Below, piece by piece: positions 1-8,225 of a DNA stretch of 44,283 nucleotides. Within the stretch, counting starts at the first letter, position 1. Every line of letters starts with the position of its first letter. The notes below the pieces were generated by a model, which saw only the letters and a list, made by a program, of their open reading frames with translations, had not been told where the DNA came from and did not search any database. This DNA comes from Carideicomes alvinocaridis (GTDB taxonomy: Bacteria > Pseudomonadota > Alphaproteobacteria > Rhodobacterales > Rhodobacteraceae), in the NCBI GenBank assembly GCA_005473895.2, contig SRJI02000043.1, forward strand, positions 1-44,283, in the 5' to 3' direction. The translations under genes and the position numbers were made by a program.

Positions 1-650
1 GCCAGCCGCGCCGCCAGCGCGTCGAGCGCCGGCGGCACCTCCGCCCCCCGGGCGTGGAGCGCCGTCAGCAGCGCCAGGTGGGCCTCGGGGGAGCGGCCGG
101 ATTTCAGCGCCTGCCCGGTCAGCCGCGGCACCTTGCGGCCGGCCTCCAGCGCCGCATGGGGCAGGTGGTCGTTGAAGACCAGGTAGCCCACGCCGTGGCG
201 CGCCATCTCCGCCTCCACCGCCGGGTAATCGTCCAGCAGATGCGTCTCCAGCCGGATCTGCGCCCGCAGGTCGGTGCCCGTCCCGCGATGGGCCGAGAGC
301 GCTTCGAGGAAGCGGCGGGCGAAGTCCGGGCCGCGCATCCCGCCCTCCCAGCTCCAGAACTGGGCGAGCACGGCGGTGGTGATGCCGTTGGCGGCCAGCT
401 CCGCCTCGGTGGCGACAAGCCCCGCGCCGATATCGTCCACCGCACCGCGCCGGGGCGCCACGTGGCGTTCGAACCCGTCACCGTGGATGTCCACGATCCC
501 CGGCAGCAGCCAGTGGCCCGACAGGTCCAGCCGGCGCCCGCCCGCGCCCTCGACGATGCGGTCCCCGGCCACGGAGATCTCCGCCGCGCGCAGGTCGGCC
601 TCGCCGGCCAGCAGGCAGCGTGCACCGGTAAAGGTCAGCTCAGTGGTCAT
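1..650 (-). CDS. phnM: PhnM-like phosphonate metabolism amidohydrolase, C-terminus cut by window edge
   Basis: Alpha-D-ribose 1-methylphosphonate 5-triphosphate diphosphatase family (PhnM), a metal-dependent amidohydrolase that removes pyrophosphate from the ribosyl-phosphonate intermediate before C-P lyase acts. About 216 of the usual roughly 380 residues are visible, read from an ATG at 650. Residues 49-63 carry the metal-site strand [15 protein letters not shown], typical of the PhnM branch, followed by APRRGA; further conserved-looking histidines lie in ETHLL (H137) and NDHLPH (H162, H165). The frame is open to base 1 with no stop, so the gene continues to the left. Its first 11 bases overlap the end of the upstream hydrolase gene on the same strand. 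Family assignment rests on the N-terminal half only; whether the rest of a phn cluster follows cannot be seen. Confidence 0.82.
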   Translation of the reverse strand, partial: MTTELTFTGARCLLAGEADLRAAEISVAGDRIVEGAGGRRLDLSGHWLLPGIVDIHGDGFERHVAPRRGAVDDIGAGLVATEAELAANGITTAVLAQFWSWEGGMRGPDFARRFLEALSAHRGTGTDLRAQIRLETHLLDDYPAVEAEMARHGVGYLVFNDHLPHAALEAGRKVPRLTGQALKSGRSPEAHLALLTALHARGAEVPPALDALAARL

Positions 651-1410
651 CGGCGCCCGTGGGCAGACAGATGACGCAAGGCTCGTTCAGCCGCTCCAGC
701 GCCTCGGCGAAGCCCAGCTCGTGGTCGAAGGCCCCGGTGTCGAGAAAGCTGATCGTCTGGGCGATCACCAGCGGGTTGTTCATCATGAAAGTGTGGGTCA
801 CCGGCAGGACGATATGATCGGCCATCCCCTCCACCCGCGTCGAGTTGACCGAGACCTTGCCGTCGTCCGGCCCGTCGATCAGCGCCGAGTAGAGCGCATT
901 CAGCGACTGGTTGCCCGCGATCACCCCGAGCGGGAAATCCACCGGCGGCAGCCGCGCGGGAAGGTCCGCCTCCCCGGTGCCCAGCTGGCTGCCCGCGGGG
1001 CCGTTCATGAGGCGGAACAGCTCGTATTCGCGGAAGGTGTCCACCAGCTCGGTGCCCTGGTTCGGGGGCGCCAGCATCACCACCCGGCCCAGCCGTTCGG
1101 GCCGGTTCTGCCCCAGCCAGACCCGCAGCAGGATGCCGCCCATGGAATGGGTGACGAAGCTCACCCGCGCGTCGCCGCATTCGGCCACGGCGCCGGGCAG
1201 GGTTTCCCGCACCAGCGTCTGCACCGTGGCGGAGGTGGAGGGATAGCCCGCATTCACCACCTTGTGGCCATGGGCCTCCAGCACCTCGTCCATCACGGTC
1301 ATGGAATTCTCGGTCCGCGCCAGTCCGTGCAGCAGCACGATGCAATCGGCCCGGGCCGCGGCGGCGGGCAGCATCAGCAGGGCGAAGAGGAGCGGCAGGA
1401 GGCGCGACAT
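640..1410 (-). CDS. secreted alpha/beta hydrolase (lipase-like)
   Basis: A 256-residue alpha/beta hydrolase of the triacylglycerol lipase/PGAP1-like group, probably exported. Residues 1-22 form a signal peptide ending AAARA. The mature protein starts with the oxyanion strand [10 protein letters not shown]. The nucleophile elbow is THSMGG with Ser89, a candidate acid lies in DGPDDGK (about 179-183) and the catalytic His is H206 in VTHTFMM. Substrate is unknown; ester or lipid hydrolysis is an inference from the fold. It starts with ATG at 1410 and its 3' end overlaps the phnM-like gene by 11 bases, so the two are probably co-transcribed. A NUDIX gene diverges upstream. Confidence 0.85.
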   Translation of the reverse strand: MSRLLPLLFALLMLPAAAARADCIVLLHGLARTENSMTVMDEVLEAHGHKVVNAGYPSTSATVQTLVRETLPGAVAECGDARVSFVTHSMGGILLRVWLGQNRPERLGRVVMLAPPNQGTELVDTFREYELFRLMNGPAGSQLGTGEADLPARLPPVDFPLGVIAGNQSLNALYSALIDGPDDGKVSVNSTRVEGMADHIVLPVTHTFMMNNPLVIAQTISFLDTGAFDHELGFAEALERLNEPCVICLPTGADDH

Positions 1411-1479
1411 CCTCTTGAGATACGATGCCAGACCGCCCTAAGAAAGGGGCAGGTTGCCGCTGAGCAAAGGTTTCCCGCC

Positions 1480-1929
1480 ATGCCCGAACCCCTGCCGCCC
1501 CGGCTCGCCGTCCGCGCGATCATCCTTTCGGGCGACCGGCTGTTGCTGGTCAACGCCTGGCCCGGCGGGCAGTCGGACCTGTGGTGCGCGCCCGGCGGCG
1601 GGGTGGACCGCGGCGCCTCGCTGCCCGAGAATCTGGCGCGCGAGGTCTGGGAGGAATGCGGACTCACCGTCCGGGTGGGGGCGCCCTGTCTGGTCAACGA
1701 ATACGCCGACCCGGAGCGGGACTTTCACCAGGTTGAGGTGTTCTTCCGCTGCGAGGTGGTGGCCGGCGAGTTGCGCGACGACTGGCAGGATCCGGAGGCC
1801 GTGGTCGATACCCGCCGCTGGGTCACGCGCGAAGAGGCGGCGGGTTTGCGGTTCAAGCCCGACAGCCTGTTCGAGACGGCCTTCGGGGCGGGGCCCGGCT
1901 ATGACCCGATGGAGCCGCTGGCGCGCTAG
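1480..1929 (+). CDS. NUDIX hydrolase
   Basis: A 149-residue NUDIX protein; the family hydrolyses nucleoside diphosphates linked to another moiety. The NUDIX helix runs from GGGVDRGAS to REVWEECGL (about residues 38-62), with the catalytic RExxEExG part intact. The first conserved Glu of the G-x5-E box is Ala here (DRGAS), a common deviation outside the metal-binding core. The C-terminus carries RRWVTREEA and FKPDSL. I chose the ATG at 1480 because the frame upstream is the antisense of the neighbouring hydrolase and the protein then starts just before the first beta strand (RLAVRAIILSGDRLLLV). The substrate cannot be told from sequence. Confidence 0.85.
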   Translation: MPEPLPPRLAVRAIILSGDRLLLVNAWPGGQSDLWCAPGGGVDRGASLPENLAREVWEECGLTVRVGAPCLVNEYADPERDFHQVEVFFRCEVVAGELRDDWQDPEAVVDTRRWVTREEAAGLRFKPDSLFETAFGAGPGYDPMEPLAR

Positions 1930-1947
1930 GGCTCGGCGGCTCCAGCC

Positions 1948-2826
1948 TCAGCGCCGCCCGCCCAGCACCGACAGCGCGACGCCGCCCAGCACCAGCGCGG
2001 CGGCCAGGGCGAAGCGCAGGCTCAGCCCTTCGCCCAGCAGCAGCGCGCCCCCGGCCATGGCGATGACCGGCACGGTGAGCTGCGCGATGGCGGCGCTGGT
2101 GGCGGCGATCCGGGGAAGCACCGCGTACCACAGCGCATAGCCCAGCCCCGAGGTCACCGCCCCAGACAGCACCGCGAAGCCCAGCCCCGCCGGCGTGGCC
2201 GAGCCGATCTCGCTGCCCGCGAGGAGCGCCACGACAAGTCCCGCGGGCGCGGCCAGCAGGAAATTCGCCGTGGTGGCCGCCAGCGGGTCGGCGGCGCGGC
2301 GCCCGGCCAGCGAGTAGATTCCCCAGCCCACGCCCGCCGCCGCCATCAGCGCCGCATGGGGCAGGCTGAGCGGCACCGAACCGGGCCAGAGCAGCCAGGC
2401 AAGGCCGATCAGCGCCAGCCCCGCCCCGGCCCAGCGCGCGGCGGACGGCCGCTCTCCGCCCGCGAGCGCGGCGGCGAACATCGTGATCTGCACCAGGCCG
2501 AACAGGATCAGCGCCCCCGCCCCGGCATCGAGCGCGAGGTAGGCCAGCGAAAAGCCGTAGACATAGACCAGCAACGACAGCACGCCGGCCACCCGGCCCG
2601 GCCCGCGCAGCTGGATCCGCCGGCCGCGCAGCCGCATCAGCAGCGCCAGCATCCCCGCCCCCGAGACCAGCCGCAGCGCGCCGAAATCCACGGGGTCGAT
2701 CGCGCCGCCGGCCAACGCCATCCGGTTCAGCACGGAATTGGCGGCAAAGGCCACCATCGTCAGCGCGATGAGAGAGAAAAGAGCCGCGCCGCCGCGCTCA
2801 GCTGCCGCGGTAGGTCGAGTATCCAT
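1948..2826 (-). CDS. EamA/DMT-family transporter
   Basis: Inner-membrane drug/metabolite transporter superfamily protein of about 292 residues, with ten hydrophobic segments arranged as two EamA repeats (first ends near [14 protein letters not shown]; second runs from [21 protein letters not shown] to the C-terminus). The second repeat has the typical [16 protein letters not shown] and [19 protein letters not shown] stretches. The ATG at 2826 lies inside the 3' end of uraH (29-base overlap), placing the first TM at about residue 15. A longer same-frame reading upstream is the off-frame of uraH and is not coding. Coupling to uraH hints at purine intermediate or product export, but that is only positional; the substrate is unknown. 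Confidence 0.82.
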   Translation of the reverse strand: MDTRPTAAAERGGAALFSLIALTMVAFAANSVLNRMALAGGAIDPVDFGALRLVSGAGMLALLMRLRGRRIQLRGPGRVAGVLSLLVYVYGFSLAYLALDAGAGALILFGLVQITMFAAALAGGERPSAARWAGAGLALIGLAWLLWPGSVPLSLPHAALMAAAGVGWGIYSLAGRRAADPLAATTANFLLAAPAGLVVALLAGSEIGSATPAGLGFAVLSGAVTSGLGYALWYAVLPRIAATSAAIAQLTVPVIAMAGGALLLGEGLSLRFALAAALVLGGVALSVLGGRR

Positions 2827-3154
2827 AGGGCGATAGCAGCAGCGGCACGTGGTAATGCGCCTGCGGGTCGGAAATGCCGAACCGGACCGGCACCCGGTCG
2901 AGGAACAGCGGCGTCTCGAGCGCCAGCCCCGCCGTGCGCAGGTAGTCGCCGGCATGGAAGACCAGTTCATACTGCCCGGTCTCGAAGCGGGATTCCGGCA
3001 GGATCGGCGTATCGGTGCGGCCGTCCTCGTTGGTGATGTATTCGTGCAGCAGCCGCTGGGCCCCGCTCTCCAACCGGTAGAGCTCGATCCGCAGCCCGTC
3101 TGCCGGGCAGCCTCTGGCGGTGTCGAGCACGTGGGTGGTGAGGTAGCCCGCCAT
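2798..3154 (-). CDS. uraH: 5-hydroxyisourate hydrolase (transthyretin-like)
   Basis: Hydrolyses 5-hydroxyisourate to OHCU, the step after urate oxidase. The 118-residue protein has all family hallmarks: N-terminal [11 protein letters not shown] with the active-site His, TNEDGRTD in the middle, [10 protein letters not shown], and the diagnostic C-terminal tetrapeptide YRGS at the very end. The ATG at 3154 is chosen because the protein then begins [11 protein letters not shown] as expected, with AGGA a few bases upstream; longer readings add 27 unlikely residues. No transthyretin-type signal peptide is present. It is transcribed divergently from the allantoinase/OHCU decarboxylase gene that acts directly after it, and overlaps the following transporter gene. 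Confidence 0.96.
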   Translation of the reverse strand: MAGYLTTHVLDTARGCPADGLRIELYRLESGAQRLLHEYITNEDGRTDTPILPESRFETGQYELVFHAGDYLRTAGLALETPLFLDRVPVRFGISDPQAHYHVPLLLSPYGYSTYRGS

Positions 3155-3244
3155 GGTCCTGGCCCTTCCGGTTCTGCCGCGATCCGCACCAATATGCATG
3201 GAATTGCGCCCGTGGAAACAGCGTTGGGCCGGCAAAAGAACCTT

Positions 3245-3261
3245 CTTGAATATTCCGCAAG
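3245..3261. promoter_or_regulatory. CTTG-N9-CAAG dyad between uraH and puuE-uraD
   Basis: A 17-base inverted repeat, CTTGAATATTCCGCAAG, sits in the 160-base gap between the divergent uraH and puuE-uraD genes, in the most AT-rich part of it. Dyads with this geometry (4-base arms, 9-base centre, T-N11-A inside) are the usual form of LysR-type sites, but no regulator gene is adjacent. It is a candidate shared operator for the two purine transcripts; position and symmetry are the only evidence. Confidence 0.35.
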
Positions 3262-3314
3262 TGCAGCGTGACCTTTTGGCCTAGAAACTGGCCGGGCAAG
3301 ACCGAAGGATCCGA

Positions 3315-4733
3315 ATGACCCGCTATACCCGCGACATGATCGGCCACGGGCCGACGCCCCCCGATGCGAAGTGGCCCGGCGATGCCCGGGTCGCCGTGCA
3401 ATTCGTGCTGAACTACGAGGAGGGGGGCGAGAATTCCGTGCTGCACGGCGATGCCGCCTCCGAAGCCTTCCTGTCCGACATCGCGGGCGCCGCGCCCTGG
3501 CCGGGGCAGCGGCACTGGAACATGGAATCGATCTACGAATACGGCGCGCGGGCGGGCTTCTGGCGGCTGCACCGCATGTTCACCGCCGCGCGCATCCCCC
3601 TGACCATCTACGGCGTGGCCACCGCGCTCGCCCGCTCGCCCGAGCAGGTGGCGGCGATGAAGCAGGCGGGCTGGGAGATCGCCTCGCACGGGCTGAAATG
3701 GATCGAGCATAAGGACATGCCCGAGGAGGAGGAGCGCGCCGCCATCGCCGAGGCCGTCCGTCTGCACACCGAGGTGGTGGGGGAGCGGCCGCAGGGCTGG
3801 TACACCGGCCGCTGCAGCGCAAACACCGTGCGGCTGGCGGCGGAGGAAGGCGGGTTCGCCTATATCTCCGACACTTACGACGACGATCTGCCCTACTGGC
3901 TGGAAGTCGGGGAGCGGGACCAGCTGATCATCCCCTACACGCTCGAGGCCAACGACATGCGCTTCGCCACGGCGCCCGGCTGGGTGAACGGCGAGGATTT
4001 CTTCCAGTATCTCAAGGACGCCTTCGACACGCTCTACGAAGAGGGGCGGTCGGGCCGGGCGGCGATGATGTCGGTGGGGCTGCACTGCCGCCTGATCGGG
4101 CGGCCGGGCAAGGCGGCGGGGCTGAAGCGGTTCCTCGACTATATCAGCGGGTTCGAGGGCGTCTGGACCCCGCGCCGCATCGACGTGGCGCGCCACTGGG
4201 CGGAACACCACCCGCATCGGCGCTTCGAGCGGCCGTCGCAGATGTCCCGCGCGCGCTTCGTGGAGCTTTACGGCGGCATCGTGGAGCATTCGGCCTGGGT
4301 CGCGGAAGGGGCCTACGAGCTGGAGCTCGGCCCCGCCCATGACCGCGCCGCGGGGCTCGCCAACGCGCTGGCCCGGGTGCTGCGCAGCGCCCCGCGCGAG
4401 AAGCGGCTGGAGGTGCTCAAGGCGCACCCCGACCTCGCGGGCAAGCTGGCGGCGGCGAAACGGCTGACGGCGGAATCGACCTCGGAACAGGCGAGCGCCG
4501 GGCTCGACGCGCTGACCGACGAGGAGCGCGAGCTGTTCACCCGGCTCAACGACGACTACGTCGCGAAACACGGCTTTCCCTTTATCATCGCGGTGCGGGA
4601 CCACGACAAGGCCTCGATCCTCGAAGCCTTCCGCCGCCGGGTCGGGCAGGACACGGAGACCGAGTTCGCCGAGGCCTGCCGGCAGGTGGAGCGCATCGCC
4701 GAGTTGCGGCTGCGCGCGGTGCTGCCCGCATGA
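3315..4733 (+). CDS. puuE-uraD: bifunctional allantoinase (PuuE) / OHCU decarboxylase (UraD)
   Basis: A 472-residue fusion of two purine-catabolism enzymes. Residues 1 to about 300 are the polysaccharide-deacetylase-fold allantoinase PuuE: LNYEEG (32-37), HGLKWIEH (125-132) and the family signature GWYTGRCSANT (161-171). Residues about 308-472 are OHCU decarboxylase UraD: FVELYGGIVEHSAWVA with catalytic His325, HPDLAGK (371-377) and KHGFPFI (418-424). UraD decarboxylates OHCU to (S)-allantoin and PuuE opens allantoin to allantoate, so the fusion does two consecutive steps, with the later enzyme at the N-terminus. AGGAT lies upstream of the ATG. The stop overlaps the ATG of allA by 4 bases. 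The same fusion is known in other alphaproteobacteria. Confidence 0.95.
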   Translation: MTRYTRDMIGHGPTPPDAKWPGDARVAVQFVLNYEEGGENSVLHGDAASEAFLSDIAGAAPWPGQRHWNMESIYEYGARAGFWRLHRMFTAARIPLTIYGVATALARSPEQVAAMKQAGWEIASHGLKWIEHKDMPEEEERAAIAEAVRLHTEVVGERPQGWYTGRCSANTVRLAAEEGGFAYISDTYDDDLPYWLEVGERDQLIIPYTLEANDMRFATAPGWVNGEDFFQYLKDAFDTLYEEGRSGRAAMMSVGLHCRLIGRPGKAAGLKRFLDYISGFEGVWTPRRIDVARHWAEHHPHRRFERPSQMSRARFVELYGGIVEHSAWVAEGAYELELGPAHDRAAGLANALARVLRSAPREKRLEVLKAHPDLAGKLAAAKRLTAESTSEQASAGLDALTDEERELFTRLNDDYVAKHGFPFIIAVRDHDKASILEAFRRRVGQDTETEFAEACRQVERIAELRLRAVLPA

Positions 4734-5221
4734 CCGAGATCCGCGCCCTGCCCCTCGACCCCGCGGCCTTCGCCCCCTTCGGCGACGTGCTGGACACGCA
4801 AGGCGCGCCCGACAAGGTCATCAATGCGGGGCTGTGCGGTCGCTACCATGACCTTGCCCGCATGGATTTCGGAGAGGAGACCGGCGGACGGGCCGGGATC
4901 AGCCTGTTCGATGCGCAGCCGCGCAGCCTGCCCTATTCGCTCGACCTGGTGGAGCGGCACCCCGAGGGCAGCCAGGCTTTCCTGCCGCTGTCGGAGCATC
5001 CCTTCCTCGTCGTCGTGGCCCCGGACGAAGGCGGCCTGCCGGGCACGCCGCTGGCCTTTCTCACCGCGCCGGGACAGGGGATCAACCTGCTGCGCGGGAC
5101 GTGGCACGGGGTGCTGACGCCGCTGCACGCGCCGGGCCGCTTCGCCGTGGTGGACCGGATCGGCGAGACGCCGAACCTCGAGGAGCATCATTTCGCCACG
5201 CCCTACCGGATCGTGGCCTGA
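4730..5221 (+). CDS. allA: ureidoglycolate lyase
   Basis: A 163-residue AllA-type cupin that splits (S)-ureidoglycolate into glyoxylate and urea, the last step of the allantoin pathway. Family features: FAPFGDVLD near the N-terminus, SLFDAQPRSLPYSLDLVERHPEGSQ in several short conserved blocks (about 62-85), FLPLSEHPFLVVVAP, and the WHGVLTPL strand near 123-130. It starts in a 4-base ATGA overlap with puuE-uraD, so it is translationally coupled. The glyoxylate produced would enter glycerate or glyoxylate-shunt metabolism; a urease would be needed for the urea and is not in this window. Confidence 0.93.
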   Translation: MTEIRALPLDPAAFAPFGDVLDTQGAPDKVINAGLCGRYHDLARMDFGEETGGRAGISLFDAQPRSLPYSLDLVERHPEGSQAFLPLSEHPFLVVVAPDEGGLPGTPLAFLTAPGQGINLLRGTWHGVLTPLHAPGRFAVVDRIGETPNLEEHHFATPYRIVA

Positions 5222-5301
5222 GAGGGGGCAGCGCGCCTGCCCCGATCATCCGCCCGAGGGGCCGCCAAGAGCACCCGGGCACCAACGGAGAGGGACAAGG
5301 A

Positions 5302-6756
5302 ATGGCTGACAACACCATCGGGACGGCAGAGCAGCTGCGCGACCCGAATTACACCCCGGCGCTGCACCGCGCCATCCCGCTGGGCATCCAGCACGTGCTG
5401 GCGATGTTCGTGTCGAACGTCACGCCCGCGATCATCGTGGCCGGCGCGGCGGGCTTCGGCTTCGGCTCGGGCTCGCCGGATTTCCCGGAGCTTCTGTATC
5501 TCATCCAGATGTCGATGCTCTTCGCCGGGGTCGCCACGCTGATCCAGACGGTGGGCGCAGGCCCCGTGGGCTCGCGCCTGCCGGTGGTGCAGGGCACGTC
5601 CTTCGCCTTCATCCCGATCATGATCCCGCTGGTGGCGGGCAAGGGCGTGGACGCGCTCGCCGCGCTGTTCGGCGGGGTGCTGATCGGGGGGCTGTTCCAT
5701 GCGCTGCTCGGCACGGTGATTGGGCGCATCCGCTTTGCTCTGCCGCCGCTGGTGACCGGGCTGGTGGTGACCATGATCGGTCTCGCGCTGGTCAAGGTGG
5801 GGATCGAATACGCCGCCGGGGGAGTGCCGGCGAAAGCCTCGGGCGCGGAGAGCTACGGCAGCCTGATGTCATGGTCCGCGGCGCTGGTGGTGATCGTCGT
5901 CACGCTGGGCTGCAAGTTCTTCGCCCGCGGGATGCTGTCCATCTCGGCGGTGCTGGTGGGGATCGTGGCGGGCTACCTCTACTGCCTCGCCACCGGGATG
6001 CTGACGCTGGAGGGCGTCGCGGGCAGCTGGTCCAACGCCGCCGCCTTCGCCCTGCCCCAGCCCTTCAAATACGGGTTCGAGTTCTCGGCCGCCGCCGTCA
6101 TCGGCTTCTGCCTGATGGCCTTCGTCTCGGCCGTGGAGACGGTGGGCGACGTGTCGGGCATCTGCAAGGGCGGTGCCGGGCGCGAGGCCACGGACCGCGA
6201 GATCGCGGGCGCCACCTATGCCGACGGTCTGGGCACGGCGATCGCCGGCATCTTCGGCGGGCTGCCAAATACCTCGTTCTCGCAGAACGTCGGCCTGATC
6301 GCGATGACCGGGGTGATGAGCCGCCACGTGGTGACCATCGGCGCGCTCTTCCTCATCGTCTGCGGGCTGGTGCCCAAGGTGGGCGGCGTGATCCGCACGG
6401 TGCCGATCGAGGTGCTGGGCGGCGGCGTCATCGTGATGTTCGGCATGGTCGTGGCCTCCGGCATCTCGATGCTGTCGGACGTGGTGTGGAACCGGCGCAA
6501 CATGGTGATCTTCGCCGTGGCGCTGTCGGTGGGGCTGGGCCTGCAGCTGGAGGTGATGAACCTGCCCGCGGGGGCGCCCAACGCGCTGCAGCACCTGCCG
6601 GACACGCTACGCATCCTCGGCGCGTCGGGGATCCTGCCCGCGGCGCTGATCGCCATCGTGCTGAACCTCGTCCTGCCGCACGAGCTGCGCGACGAGTCCA
6701 CCGAGGAGATCTCGGGCGGCATGGCGCGGCGCGAAGGTGGCGTGCCGGGGGAATGA
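5302..6756 (+). CDS. NCS2-family purine (urate/xanthine) permease
   Basis: A 484-residue nucleobase:cation symporter-2 protein with about 14 membrane segments, expected in the inner membrane to import urate or xanthine with H+ or Na+. It shows GIQHVLAMFVSNVTPA in the first helix region, LPVVQGTSFAFIP, the conserved SAVETVGDVSG (about 275-285) and the family motif SQNVGLIAMTGV (about 325-336). The ATG at 5302 has AGGGACAAGG before it; a longer reading through allA is off-frame. It follows allA by 80 bases in the same direction, so it most likely feeds the pathway. Which purine is carried cannot be fixed from sequence; its position favours urate. Confidence 0.92.
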   Translation: MADNTIGTAEQLRDPNYTPALHRAIPLGIQHVLAMFVSNVTPAIIVAGAAGFGFGSGSPDFPELLYLIQMSMLFAGVATLIQTVGAGPVGSRLPVVQGTSFAFIPIMIPLVAGKGVDALAALFGGVLIGGLFHALLGTVIGRIRFALPPLVTGLVVTMIGLALVKVGIEYAAGGVPAKASGAESYGSLMSWSAALVVIVVTLGCKFFARGMLSISAVLVGIVAGYLYCLATGMLTLEGVAGSWSNAAAFALPQPFKYGFEFSAAAVIGFCLMAFVSAVETVGDVSGICKGGAGREATDREIAGATYADGLGTAIAGIFGGLPNTSFSQNVGLIAMTGVMSRHVVTIGALFLIVCGLVPKVGGVIRTVPIEVLGGGVIVMFGMVVASGISMLSDVVWNRRNMVIFAVALSVGLGLQLEVMNLPAGAPNALQHLPDTLRILGASGILPAALIAIVLNLVLPHELRDESTEEISGGMARREGGVPGE

Positions 6757-6876
6757 TGGGGCGCGCCGGCGGCGGACACGGCCGGACCACGGCCACCGGA
6801 CGAGCCGGCGCGAACACGTCAGCGTGAGGAGCGGGGTGTACGGGCCACGCGCGGCCCGCCGCCGGGCCCCGCGCGA

Positions 6877-6906
6877 TTGACCCTCGGGCCGCACGGGCTC
6901 TAGAAA
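6877..6906 (+). promoter_or_regulatory. sigma-70-type promoter for the sensor kinase
   Basis: TTGACC (6877-6882), an 18-base spacer, then TAGAAA (6901-6906): 5/6 and 4/6 matches to the housekeeping -35 and -10. Transcription would start near 6913, about 50 bases before the chosen ATG. It implies the kinase can be expressed independently of the purine operon upstream. Confidence 0.55.
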
Positions 6907-6962
6907 GGCCATTCGGGCAGGACGATCAACGCCCGGATGTGAATTTTGCAGAGTACCCGTTG

Positions 6963-8090
6963 ATGGCCATCGCCCGCCCCCACCCTCGCCAGGACGAGAG
7001 GCTTCGCGCCCTCTATTCCTACGAGATCCTCGATACCGACCGCGAAAAGGATTTCGACGACGTCGTGAAGCTTGCCGCGGCGACCTGCGGCACGGCGATC
7101 TCGGTCGTCAACTTCATCGACGCCGACCGCCAGTGGTTCAAGGCGGAGACCGGGCTCGGCGTGCGCGAGACCCCGCTGGAGACCTCGATCTGCTCGCACA
7201 TCATCCTCGAGGAGGAGTTCGTCGAGATCCGCGACACGCTCGAGGATCCGCGCATGGTGGACAATCCGCTATGCTGCGACGAGCCGGGCCTGCGGTTCTA
7301 CGCGGGCGCCCTGCTGCGCACCGATGCGGGGCTGCCCATCGGCACCCTCTGCGTGCTCGACCATGAACCGCGCGAACTGACCGCATTGCAGCGCGACACG
7401 CTCCGGGTGCTGGCGCGGCAGCTCATGGCGCAGCTCGAGATGCGCAAGACGCTCAAGCGCGCGACCCTGCTGCGGCAGGAGGTGGACCACCGGGTGAAGA
7501 ACTCGCTCCAGTCGCTGTCGTCGCTGATCCAGATCGCCAACCGCCGCGCCCGGAGCGACGAGACCAAGACCGCGCTGACGACCATCGATTCGCGGGTGCA
7601 GGCGGTGGCCAAGCTGCACCAGGAGCTCTACCGCACCAATGCCGGCCCGGTGGTGGAGCTGGACCGCTACGTGAAGAACCTCGGCGCGCATTTCCGCGAG
7701 ATCGCCCCGCAGGACGTGACGCTGGACGTCACCTGCGACGCGCTCACCGTGACCTCGGCCGAGGCGGTGGCGGTGGGCACCCTGATCAACGAGTTCATCG
7801 CCAATTCCTTCAAGCACGCCTTCCCCGGCGACCGGGCGGGCCATGTCCGCGTCACCATCGAGGGCGGGCCGGGCAACCTCGTGCAGATCCTCTGCGCCGA
7901 CGACGGGATCGGCATCCCCAAGGAGATCGACGCCTCGCGCGGAGGGCTGGGAATGCAGATCGCGGCGGTGATCTCCTCCGAGCTGCGGGGCGAGCTCGAA
8001 GTGCGCTCGGACGAGAACGGGCTGAGCGTGGGGCTCGATTTCACCAGCGAGGCGCCCGAGGGTACCGGGGCCGCCCACGCGCTGCTCTGA
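6963..8090 (+). CDS. GAF-domain HisKA_2 sensor histidine kinase
   Basis: A 375-residue cytoplasmic histidine kinase without membrane segments. Residues about 15-155 are a GAF domain (RLRALYSYEILDT, ISVVNFIDADRQWFK, GTLCVLDHEPREL). Residues about 168-245 are a HisKA_2 dimerisation domain with phospho-acceptor H176 in EVDHRVKNSLQSL. An HATPase follows, with N-box NEFIANSFKHAF and DDGIGIP. This architecture belongs to the HWE/HisKA_2 group, many of which signal to PhyR-type or single-domain receivers; no response regulator is beside it. A GTG at 6939 would add eight residues; the ATG at 6963 fits the family start better. The signal sensed by the GAF domain is unknown. It interrupts the purine genes, so a purine or redox ligand is possible but unproven. 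Confidence 0.9.
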   Translation: MAIARPHPRQDERLRALYSYEILDTDREKDFDDVVKLAAATCGTAISVVNFIDADRQWFKAETGLGVRETPLETSICSHIILEEEFVEIRDTLEDPRMVDNPLCCDEPGLRFYAGALLRTDAGLPIGTLCVLDHEPRELTALQRDTLRVLARQLMAQLEMRKTLKRATLLRQEVDHRVKNSLQSLSSLIQIANRRARSDETKTALTTIDSRVQAVAKLHQELYRTNAGPVVELDRYVKNLGAHFREIAPQDVTLDVTCDALTVTSAEAVAVGTLINEFIANSFKHAFPGDRAGHVRVTIEGGPGNLVQILCADDGIGIPKEIDASRGGLGMQIAAVISSELRGELEVRSDENGLSVGLDFTSEAPEGTGAAHALL

Positions 8091-8111
8091 CGTCCGGTGG
8101 GTGGAGGACGG

Positions 8112-8127
8112 CCGGGACCTTGCCCGG
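8112..8127. terminator. short GC hairpin between convergent genes
   Basis: CCGGG ACCTTG CCCGG forms a 5-bp stem with a 6-base loop in the 135-base gap between the kinase and the convergent allE. A second pair, CCGGACC (8124-8130) and GGTCCGG (8149-8155), could form an alternative stem. No T-run follows, so termination here is only a possibility. Confidence 0.25.
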
Positions 8128-8225
8128 ACCTCCCTGCACGCCTCCGAAGGTCCGGCGGAACCGGTCGGTTTCACGGCCCAGATGCGGAACGCCCCTGACC
8201 CGGAGACAGGCCCCGCCCTCCCCGG

